Positions 55,290 to 64,000 of a stretch of DNA of 64,000 nt are shown piece by piece (the stretch's first letter is position 1; each line of letters starts with the position of its first letter). Position numbers and translations under genes: made by a program. The stretch is from Peromyscus leucopus. Lineage: Eukaryota > Chordata > Mammalia > Rodentia > Cricetidae. The notes beneath the pieces are model-generated. The model was not told the DNA's origin. It searched no databases and worked only from the letters and a program-made list of their open reading frames with translations. Location: NCBI RefSeq assembly GCF_004664715.2, contig NC_051073.1:58073879-58137878 (forward strand). The letters are read 5' to 3'.

Positions 55290-55559
55290 TGGGTTTAGTA
55301 GTTTTTTCTTTCTCTGAGGATTTCCAGCGGTAGGGGATGGGCAAGCATTTTGACCTGTTTTCTCTATTCTGAGACTCCTGCAGAACCCACAACATCCTTT
55401 TCATCCACACACTCAGAGGCCTGGTGGCCACCGACTGAAGATGGGCATCCCTAGTTGGAAGGGACTGTGCTCCAGTTACCCTTTTCCTAGGATTCTAGTT
55501 ACTGACTGCTGCTCAGCCTTGGAAGTTAAGACACAGCATTTCCTTCACATGTAGTTGGG
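55290..55559. other. Unassigned sequence
   Basis: No gene found. Confidence 0.4.
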
Positions 55560-55570
55560 AGACTTGTGCA

Positions 55571-55734
55571 GTTTCTGTTTGTTTGTTTGTTTTTTGAGAC
55601 AGGGTTTCTCTGTGTAGCTTTGTGCCTTTCCTGGAACTCACTCTGTAGCCCAGGCTGGCCTCGAACTCACAGAGATCTGCCTGGCTCTGCCTCCCGAGTG
55701 CTGGGATTAAAGGTGTGCACCACCACTGCCTGGC
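55571..55734 (-). mobile_element. B1 SINE (antisense) with 11-base target duplication
   Basis: (GTTT)n head, 'tttgagacagggtttctctg' to 'gtgcaccaccactgcctggc'. The repeat agacttgtgca is at 55560-55570 and 55735-55745. Confidence 0.96.
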
Positions 55735-55745
55735 AGACTTGTGCA

Positions 55746-56794
55746 TTCTTATCAGAATGTTAAAGGAAGAATAGGAAGACAATGAGAAGGGGGGAAAAAA
55801 GCAGGCAGGATAGCATGCCAAGAGATCTTCTGTGATGTTGCTCTTTTGATGACTGGTTCTGAATTCCAAAAGATTTCTTAAATTAGAGTCTCCTCTGTTA
55901 AATTAGTGCCCCCTCCGACATGCCCTCAACTTCCTAAGTGCCCAGTTTTATGAGGATGTTCACCAACGGGGTCTGTATTTCCGGATTTAATGGTTTTATG
56001 TCAGATCAACCGCTTGGCCTTTGTTCCAGGATGGCTTTGTTCCCATACCTCCCCAGGGAGAAAACAGAAAAGCTATCTTTTAACACAGTGGTCACATAAG
56101 GGCTCCCGTCCATCATTTATATCCTTCTGAGACTCGTTGAGTCAAAGTGTCACACACATTTCTCTTTCTGTGTTCAGTAATTACGTTTCCATCTTTGGGT
56201 GTGCACACGTATCTATGTGCATAGAATTCGTGTATGTGTGCACATGCATGTGCATACACACACACCTACATAAGATTTTGGGCTTGTCTAAATGTACCTA
56301 CTGAGCCCAATTTAATTGCTTTGTAAATAGTACCTAAGGAGATGATCTGACCTGAGAGTTCCTAACGATACCAAAGAGTGGGTGAAAGAATCCTCTCTTT
56401 GTGGTAAGATTATGATTCATGTGCACATAGAGTCAATCATGAAAACAGTTCACCAATGGGGGCTGGAAACCCGCTGGCCCCTTTGTCCTCCCGGACACCA
56501 ACCTCTCTGTCTACATTAGTCTGACTACTCAGTGTGAGGTTAAAAACTTCAGTCAAGAGCTTCTCTTCCCAGTCATAGTTTGACATTCAGTCATTGCAGC
56601 TGGACCTATGACTTATGTATGTATATATACATATGTATGTATATCGTATATATGTGTGTATATATATAGTGCTGCTGTTCATGTTCTCCTCTTAGCAGGT
56701 GTACAGATACAATACAGGAGCTCTGGGAACTGCCATCCCTGTGTGTGCCGGGTTCACAGTGATGAGAAAGTCACCGAGGTGTGGCAGTTTCATT
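55746..56794. other. Repeat-poor sequence with a small TATG/TATA patch
   Basis: 56613-56668 is degenerate TATG/TATA. No exon or confident transposon elsewhere in about 1 kb. Confidence 0.45.
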
Positions 56795-57165
56795 CTGTTG
56801 TTGTGTTAAGACAGGCTGGCCAAAACAGCAACTCGGTAGTTGTGGGGAAGGATTTATTTGGCTTTTACTTCCAGGTCAAATCTGTCATTGAGGGTATTCA
56901 GGCAGAAACTCCGGGAGAAACTTGATGTAGAAACCATGGAAGACCACTTCTTGCTGACCTACTCCTTGGCTCATGCTCAGTCAACCACAGGATCACCAGC
57001 TCAAGAAAGGGGGCCACCCACAATGGGCTGGGCCCTCCTCCATCAATTAATAAACAAGATAATTCCTCACAGAGGTACCCATAGAGCAACCTAATCTAGG
57101 CAAACCCTCAGCTGAGGTTTCTTCTCATGATTTCCGGCTCTGTCAACTAATATGTATACAAGTAA
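56795..57165 (-). mobile_element. ORR1-type MaLR LTR (antisense)
   Basis: 'ggggaaggatttatttggct', 'gaccacttcttgctgaccta', 'cacccacaatgggctgggcc', 'ctccatcaattaataaacaa' and 'accctcagctgaggtttctt' follow the reversed ORR1 LTR. Confidence 0.8.
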
Positions 57166-57424
57166 GTACATAAACTATTCATTGTACTCTTGCTGACATA
57201 TTTAATCTGGCTAGCACCCATCAGAAGAACCTTAGGAAACAAGCAATCTGAGACTCCCTGAAGAAACAGTGTCTGAGCTGTTCAAACATAGGTGCTCTTC
57301 ATGATGGCTGGGTTGTCCGTTGCATATGTGAATACTAAAATCTTCTCAGGCCCTCACTGGTAAATCTTTCATTTATTCTGTGATTGCTTAGAATTGGAGA
57401 GAAATTTCTATTGCACACCAGAAT
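57166..57424. other. Unassigned sequence
   Basis: Nothing recognised. Confidence 0.35.
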
Positions 57425-57439
57425 AAAAAAGTGTATCTA

Positions 57440-57600
57440 GCCGGGCAGTGGTGGTGCACGCCTTTAATCCCAGCACTCGGGAGGCAGAGCCAGGCGGATC
57501 TCTGTGAGTTCGAGGCCAGCCTGGGCTACCAAGTGAGTCCCAGGAAAGGTGCAAAGCTACACAGAGAAACCCTGTCTCGAAAAACCAAAAAAAAAAAAAA
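57440..57600 (+). mobile_element. B1 SINE with 15-base target duplication
   Basis: A full cricetid-type B1 from 'gccgggcagtggtggtgcac' to 'ctgtctcgaaaaaccaaaaa'. The repeat aaaaaagtgtatcta is at 57425-57439 and 57601-57615. Confidence 0.97.
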
Positions 57601-57615
57601 AAAAAAGTGTATCTA

Positions 57616-57961
57616 AATAATATATATTATAATTATGCTACTGGCACCCCAAAACCATAGGGTTCACTCCTAGCCATTGTTCAATTACCACATGCCTTTC
57701 TTTTATGGGATGCAGAAATTAAAAAAAAAAATTATTTGTTTCAAAGCCTCTCTCTGCCATCTGCCATTTCTTACACAGACTCCTTGGAAGTGACTAAAGG
57801 TGTGGAATTTTAATTACAGATGAGGGTACCATTCTCATTAGCTGGCCGACTAGGCCCCTGGCTGCATGTGCATTGGTTTAGGGGGAAAATTAAAAGACCT
57901 AAATAGGGGTGACTAACAGGGGCATCGCGAGGTGAAAGAAGAATTTACAAATATTTGAAAG

Positions 57962-57963
<2 letters not shown>
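57616..57963. other. Unassigned sequence
   Basis: AT-rich, with an A-run at 57720-57731. No gene. Confidence 0.4.

Positions 57964-58001
<38 letters not shown>
57964..58001. repeat. (CA)n microsatellite
   Basis: Perfect CA run. Confidence 0.95.
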
Positions 58002-58004
<3 letters not shown>

Positions 58005-58392
58005 GGGAAGGGACATTTGCACACAGGTAACTGTAGACTCTAAAAGTTAGGAAGAACCTCAGATGTCATTGCTAAGGTTAAAAAAGTTTTTCGAATGAGC
58101 AACAAAAAAATTCTAAAATTGTAGAAGCTTGATAGCTATAAAAGTAAGCTTATTTTCTTAAGTTCAGACTAATTTTACAGACTTATTGACTTCAGCTTTT
58201 AAAACTACCATACCAACATTTTAAATTTGGTCTTTGTATGAAGGGAAAATACACATCAGTAATGACATTTAAGAATATTTTCTTTTTTATAAAGTTCCCA
58301 TGACATCACACACAACTTTTCTTTTCCATTTAAACCTTCCAAATATCCACAGAAGTCTTTTTAAAATAAGACCATTAAGAATATACCTTATA
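58002..58392. other. AT-rich unassigned sequence
   Basis: Nothing recognised. Confidence 0.4.
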
Positions 58393-58545
58393 GCTAGGCT
58401 TAGTGGCACATGCCTTTAATCCCAGCACTCAGGAGGCAGAGGCAGGTGGACCTCTGAGTTCGAGGCCAGCCTGGACTACAGAGTGAGTTCCAGGACAGCC
58501 AGAGCTACACAGTAAAACCTTGTCTTGAGAAATAAAAAATAAAAA
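58393..58545 (+). mobile_element. B1 SINE
   Basis: 'agctaggcttagtggcacat' to 'aaaccttgtcttgagaaata'. Confidence 0.93.
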
Positions 58546-58607
58546 AATCAGACAACAGTATATTAGCAGTACTAAGATAATTAACAAATAACAGTAAATT
58601 GTCTATA

Positions 58608-58818
58608 TATATTACATTTTTTATTTTATGTGTATGAGTGTTTGCATGCATGTATGTGCACCACATGTGTGCCTGGTTCTCATGGAGGCCAGAAGAGGGA
58701 GTAGGATCTGGAACTGTAATTACAGATGGCTGTGAGCCACCATCTGGGTGCTGGGAACCAAACCCGGGTCCTGTGTAAGAGCAAGTGTTCTTGATCATTG
58801 GGCCAGCTCTTCAACACC
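58608..58818 (-). mobile_element. B3-type SINE (antisense)
   Basis: 'ttttatgtgtatgagtgttt', 'catggaggccagaagaggga' and 'gtgctgggaaccaaacccgg'. Confidence 0.9.
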
Positions 58819-59357
58819 TTTGTGCCAAGTCTTAAGAGGATATTATTGTTCTGATTTAAACAGTAAAAGAATCATATGACCTCATAGAGCCTAAAAGAAA
58901 TGAAGGCAAAAACCAGGCATCAATTTTTAGTTGAACTTTTCTTACTGTGTCCTGTCATGGAAATCTGTGATTATGGGTTAACTACAATGTCCACTAGGCA
59001 GATATATTTCCTACTATTTTATGGCTTTAAATTAGCCATGTAATTTTTTTTTTTATTCTGCAGTCATCAAAACCAGTGGATGATTTGACAATGTTTTTCT
59101 CATACAAGGAAAGGTCACCTATCTTGTGGCTAGAACCTGAACATTTAAACCAACAACTGTTTCTTGAAAGTTTCTGACCAATCAATCTGTCTGCTCACTG
59201 TTAGTTGCAGAAGGTTTCAATATGGCCATCCCACTTGAATATGACCTTTACAACCTCAAAACATTTTCAGTTCAGGAAAAAAAGTGACTGACAAGTGACT
59301 GCTAACATTTAGATTAGCAACCAGTGCCTAAAAAAGGCATCCAATTTTAAAGTTTTT
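58819..59357. other. Unassigned sequence
   Basis: About 540 bases, AT-moderate; no gene or clear repeat. Confidence 0.4.
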
Positions 59358-59562
59358 AAAAAGATTTATTTGTATGAGTGTTTTGCTTGCATGTATGTAC
59401 ATATGCATGCAGTGCCCTCAGAGGCCAGAAGAAATTGTCTGATCCCCTGGAACTAGAGTTACAGATGGTTGTGAGCCACCATGTAGGTCCTGGGAACTGA
59501 ACCTGGCTCCTCTGTAAGAGTCGCAAGTGCTTTTAATCACCAAGCCATCTCTCTAGCCTGAT
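59358..59562 (-). mobile_element. B3-type SINE (antisense)
   Basis: 'aaaaagatttatttgtatga', 'ggaactagagttacagatgg' and 'caccaagccatctctctagc'. Confidence 0.9.
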
Positions 59563-59637
59563 TTTTAATTATGTATATGGGTGTGGGGGCTTCTGTGTGG
59601 GTATGTGCGTGAAACTGTCAAGAACTAAAAAGGGTCT

Positions 59638-60000
59638 TGTGGTGGTCTAAATAGGCATGGCCCCCCATACTCATGTGTTTGAATGCTTGGCCTGTAGGGA
59701 GGGGCACTATTAGGAGGTGTTGCCTTTTTGGAGGAAGTGTGTCACTGGGGTGGGGGGTGGGCTTCGAGGTCTCATATGCTCAAGCTATGCCCAGTGTGGT
59801 ACCGTCTCCTGCTACCTGTGGATCAAGATGTAGAACTCAGCTCCTTCTCCAGCACCATGCCTGCCTATATGTCACCATGTCCCACCATGATAATAGATTA
59901 AAACTCTGAAACTGTAAGCCAGCCCCCCAATTTAATGTTTTCCTTTATAAGAGTTGCTGTGGTCCTGGTGTCTCTTTACAGCAACAGAAACCCTAAGACA
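59638..60000 (+). mobile_element. MT-type MaLR solo LTR
   Basis: Begins 'tgtggtggtctaaataggca', contains 'ttggaggaagtgtgtcactg' and 'tttataagagttgctgtggt', and ends 'cagaaaccctaagaca'. The flanks ggtct and agttt do not match. Confidence 0.9.
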
Positions 60001-60429
60001 AGTTTGATTTTAAGCTTCCCCCCATCCTCAAGTGAATACACTTGACTTCCAGCTCACTCCTGAAGTGATTGTTGTGATGGATGGGACATATGTAACCTGA
60101 TATACCCTTGAATGCTTTGGCCATCTGATGCCTACACAATTAGGTAGGATGTCCTCCTACCACTAGCTCTAAGGAGTGGAAGTTTTATCCAGGAAAGGTA
60201 AGAGACCAGAATGCTAAGTTTTTTCTTTCCTTTCCATTCATAGGCCTGTTTTTGTAAGGAGGTTTTTCTAGATAGTAACCAGAGATGCAGTTTCTCCCAT
60301 TTCAGCAAATCTGAAGCAGTAGCTGGTTTGCAAGTGTTGTCCTTCCCAGCCACTGTTTACCCAGCTCACAGCCAACCAAAACATTCTTCCACATTCTGGA
60401 ATCTAGAACATCAGGTGCTCTTAAGAACA
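60001..60429. other. Unassigned sequence
   Basis: Nothing recognised. Confidence 0.4.
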
Positions 60430-60440
60430 ACATTATGAAA

Positions 60441-60610
60441 GCCGGGCAGCGGTGGTGCATGCCTTTAATCCCAGCACTCAGGAGGCAGATTTCTGTGAGT
60501 TCGAGGCCAGCCTGGTCTACAGAGCGAGATTCAGGACAGGCACCAAAACTACACAGAGAAATCCTGTCCCCAAAACAAAAAAAAAAAAAACAAAAAAAAA
60601 AAAAAAAAGG
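60441..60610 (+). mobile_element. B1 SINE with 11-base target duplication
   Basis: 'gccgggcagcggtggtgcat' to an A/C-rich tail. An internal 10-base gap exists near 'caggaggcagatttctgtga'. The repeat acattatgaaa is at 60430-60440 and 60611-60621. Confidence 0.96.
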
Positions 60611-60621
60611 ACATTATGAAA

Positions 60622-63387
60622 TGTGGGACCGTAAAGTTCAGACTGTATCAGTGTTGGATTCTGGAATAAACAAATGGAGACTGACCTTGGGGGCAAGATG
60701 GTTAGAGCCTGTACCCACAGGCTGCGGTGGGAAGAAGCAACTCTCACAGAGGAACAGGTTCTAACTCTATTTTCTCTTGTATCCAGCACGCACAATAAAT
60801 GCTAATACACACTTAATTTTTGAAGTTGTGTATTCAATAAATTCAATAAACATATAAGCAGTGATATACCAAATACAGGCATTATAAAGTTTTCTTTAAA
60901 ATAAATGTTTGTTTAGAATAAAATGCTGTCACAAAAACCAGAATTGGGTCTAATAACACAATTTAATAAAATGAGGCACAATGTTTAAGGCAAAATTCAT
61001 GAAGAAGGTATTTAAAGTTAATCTAAGATCATATTTTTTCATGTCCTTTGGAGGAGGAGGCACAAGAATTTAAATAGTTTAAACATTCTTTTTAGAATAT
61101 TAGCCATTATAAGGTAACATAAATTTGATACAATAGGACTATCTTTTTCAGAAAACAAACTCCATTATTAATTCATATTTCTGAGTTACATTTTAATTAT
61201 GTATCTACTTATACATATATTTCTAATACACAAGACTTTAGGTACTGAAAATTAAAGAAGTTAGAACATACATAATAATTTGACCAAAGTAACATCTTTC
61301 AGCATCTTTTGTTGGTATTTGAAGGCCCCAATTTTATGAAAAGCTAAGGATGGTTATGCAGAAAGTCTTTCCCATTATGTTCTGTTTCTAACGAATACCA
61401 AGTGGGCTCAAAAATGCAACAAACCTCAACATAAGTCTGCTATGACTGTGAGAAAGTGACTACTGGGTCAACACTGTTTCTCGGGAACACCAGTGCTGAG
61501 CACGTGAACTGTGAGAACAGGGGCCTCAACCATCCCTGTACACAACACCAACCTAGTTATGGTTCCAATAACAGCAATGCCAACCTCCTCCTAGTTTCTT
61601 TCCCCAGCTTAAGTTTTGAATAATACAATTTTATTCAGTTTATTCATGGTCAAAAGAATAAAGTATGTTCTAGTGAATGCAGACAGTTAATAACCTTCAC
61701 TAAGCTACTACTAGATTTTATACATACATAATACACACGAGACTGAAGAGTATGCCAATGACTGAGGCTGACTGATGCTAAATAAAAGCCTAGCAGCACC
61801 CATCAAAACCACCTTCTAACGTGTTCAACTTTGAGTTAGTGGAATGCTTCTGAATCCAATCCTTAGTAAATATCGATCAAGAAAAATGCAGTAAGAATGG
61901 TGGCACTTATACATATTAAACTATCCCCACTTCGGTCTGTAGGAAAACTGGTGATAAAACATGCTAAACCTCAGTGACAATATTTTCCTAAGATGATATA
62001 AATATGACAGCAGTGGAACTTCTGCTGTCCTTTGTGGGAGCATATACATTTAAATAAAATACTATATAAAAGGTACACCTTTCTACTGGGGCAGGGTGGT
62101 GGTGGTGGTGGTGGTGCTTGATCCTTGGTTCCAGAGGGCTCTGATCTCCTGGCACAGTATGATTAAGATTCCCTCCCCAGAAGCCCTACACACACAGTGG
62201 GCCCTGTTGTGGGCAAAGGAATCCCTCAGGATCAGTTTTTCTTTTCAAGTTAATGCAGAAGATCACACCAGCCATCACCGACAATTTACCATATAATATA
62301 CGTTCTTTCCCATAGTTCGGGTTAAATGGAAGACTTAAGGCACTTACTTTCAGACCACAAAGGATATCGCTACCCACTATACTACCAAAAAGATCACACT
62401 ATGATGAAAATATCAAACTGCATGCTACTGAACTAATGTTATATAACATGAAGTGCTTAATATACAGACAGTGAAGGCTAACTAAATACTTTTCTAAGCA
62501 ACGGAACAGAACTATGTGCTACTTGTCACACTGCCTAAAGCCTACACAGCACCCTTCACCAGGGTTCCATGCCTAGTCTAAGTCAAAAACACAGTACTTT
62601 GGACTAAATGGAGAGCAATATTTATAATAAAATCTCTACTTTTATATGAAAGGCAAGTCATTTAGGTAAAAATTAGGCACTTCAAAACTAAATGCAGCTA
62701 AATAATTTTACACATATACTTTTACTAGTAAAGTGGTATCTACAAGCACTCACATGGAAACTCACATGGTTTTTTTTTATGTAAATAGCCACTACTAAAT
62801 ACTTGATTTGCACTAAAAAAAAAAAAAAAAAAAAACCTACACACACAAAACAAAAAAGTAAACATTCACCAAGGCTACCTGCTGTATTATAAACCAGACC
62901 AATGAAGAAATACTTTCCAACTCTGGAAAAAGCAAGGCTGAAACAGCTTGCTGGCGCTGCTTTACCGGGAGCAAATGGAACAGCCTCCAGCAGCGGGACC
63001 GACAGAATAATAATAACAACAGTAATAAACTTAGTGATAAGGTTTTCTGGTGGCAGCAGTAGGCCATTTTGCAAGTCAATTTTAAAACAATTCCTTATTA
63101 CTCTACAGGTCTTTGTTGGCTCAGGGATTTCCCTGGTACCTATGACTTCTCTTTCCCCATCCTTTGCTGCTTTTCAAGATTTGTTTTACATTCTAGCAAA
63201 GAGCCTCTTCTTGAGTCTTTTTAAACCCAGTATTTCCAGTGTCTGGAAATTTATTTGCATCACCCCCAAACATCTCATATTTGAAGTCAACTTACAATGT
63301 ATGTTTGTTTTTAATATTGGCAACAAAATTTTAACACGGAGATTTTTAGGCCAAGAGGCACCTTTGGCACATTTCCATGTAAAATTC
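60622..63387 (-). other. Low-repeat AT-rich block; candidate distal 3' UTR of Lrrc58
   Basis: Nearly 2.8 kb with no SINE, LTR or young L1, in a window where such elements otherwise occur about every 500 bases. On the minus strand two AATAAA signals occur close together (at about 61642 and 61635). This, the AT-rich content and the absence of insertions would suit a long 3' UTR. In mouse and human the gene next to Gpr156 on its 5' side is Lrrc58, in the same orientation, and I recall a long 3' UTR for it. No coding exon of Lrrc58 is visible, so this is an inference from gene order. The ORF at 62902-63390 is on the plus strand and has no recognisable domain. Confidence 0.35.
62094..62114. repeat. 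(GGT)n repeat
   Basis: Seven GGT units inside the candidate 3' UTR block. Confidence 0.9.
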
Positions 63388-63530
63388 TGAGCTGGGCTCA
63401 TGGTTTACACTTGTGATCCCAGCAGCTGGGAAGCTGAGGCAAAAGCATTACAAGCAGGCCAGACTGGGCTACATAGTGTGTTCAAGGCTAGCCTAGGCTA
63501 CACAGCCAGGCTCTGTCTTAGAAAACAAAA
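63388..63530 (+). mobile_element. Proto-B1/B1F-like SINE
   Basis: 'gagctgggctcatggtttac', 'gtgatcccagcagctgggaa' and 'caggccagactgggctacat', then 'gctctgtcttagaaaacaaa'. Diverged and old. Confidence 0.75.
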
Positions 63531-64000
63531 CAGCTGTATTATGAAAATTAGCTCTTGCTGATTCTGAAACTCTAAGAGTTCATTAGCTGGATATATATGG
63601 GGCTTATAACTAGCGAGACAGACTACCACTCAAAATATATTTGCTGACTTCAGAAGATGATCATATTTCTAGATGGCCAATTCCTATCTCACCAAGTGAA
63701 TGTCTATAATTGGTTTTTTAAAAAAGAAAAATAATGAAAAAGAAAGAAGAAAATTTTTTAGCAATCACTGGCAGTAAAGGATAAGGCCAAAGATGAGTAA
63801 AAAAGGAAAAACAAAAAAGGTCAAACAGCTACAAAAGATTTCACTGAAAGCTATACCTGCTATGCTTGGACTGTAGCTTGCTCAGCATGCACAAAGGCCT
63901 TGGGAATCTATCCCTATAATCCCTACCCCTGCCAAAAAGACAGCTGTACACTGATCTGGTATACTGTTCAGAGTTTAACTATACACATAAAAAACCCACA
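63531..64000. other. A-rich sequence with an ID-like element
   Basis: 63730-63830 is A-rich. 63855-63940 ('ttgctcagcatgcacaaagg', 'aatctatccctataatccct') resembles an ID element in plus orientation. No gene is seen to the window edge. Confidence 0.5.

Noticed and set aside
62902..63390. 162-codon plus-strand ORF in the repeat-poor right end
   Set aside because: No recognisable domain. It opposes the strand expected for the neighbouring gene, and Ser/Phe/Leu-rich composition fits AT-rich non-coding DNA.

Overview
The window is nuclear DNA from a muroid rodent, most likely a cricetid (vole, deer mouse or hamster type). The evidence is the dense mix of B1, B2, B3, B4 and ID SINEs, MT and ORR1 MaLR LTRs, ERVK-like LTRs with embedded B1 segments, and rodent L1 3' ends. 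Many B1 copies carry the 'aggaaaggcacaaagctaca' variant, which I associate with cricetids. I see no prokaryotic operon, phage, CRISPR array, rRNA or tRNA gene. Almost every computed ORF here is a shadow of a SINE, a microsatellite or a GC-rich stretch.

The one gene I can identify is Gpr156, an orphan class C (GABA-B-like) G-protein-coupled receptor, on the minus strand. Its start-codon exon is at 14731-15141, with coding sequence from 14826 down to 14731. The next coding exon is at 14251-14386 and holds the end of the extracellular leader and the first transmembrane helix. The exon translations match my memory of mammalian GPR156 closely, and both have good splice sites. The later exons lie beyond the left edge or were not found. 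A CpG island near 37976-38420 contains a minus-strand donor-like site at 38062/38061 and is the best candidate for the Gpr156 promoter and first non-coding exon. That would give a first intron of about 23 kb, 38061 to 15142, filled with repeats. In human and mouse the upstream neighbour is Lrrc58 in the same orientation, so the repeat-poor stretch at 60622-63385 may hold the distal 3' UTR of an Lrrc58 orthologue. That is inferred from synteny only.

Layout: 1-14250 is intron or intragenic sequence rich in repeats. 14251-15141 holds the two Gpr156 exons around a 344-base intron. 15142-38061 is the putative intron 1. 37976-38420 is the CpG island. 38421-60621 is intergenic, with a local direct duplication at 52330-53002 and 54803-55289. 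60622-64000 is a low-repeat stretch, perhaps the Lrrc58 3' end.

The points most worth checking are: (1) the second Gpr156 coding exon appears one base short, which breaks the frame before TM1, although a CAGCAG tandem acceptor 17 or 20 bases downstream would restore it; (2) the Gpr156 leader carries five upstream AUGs, one overlapping the start codon; (3) a roughly 490-base duplication can be ordered in time because only one copy has a B2 insertion; (4) a B2 insertion carries what looks like a 3'-transduced tail; and (5) several nested transposon insertions have intact target-site duplications. I found no convincing undescribed biological system.
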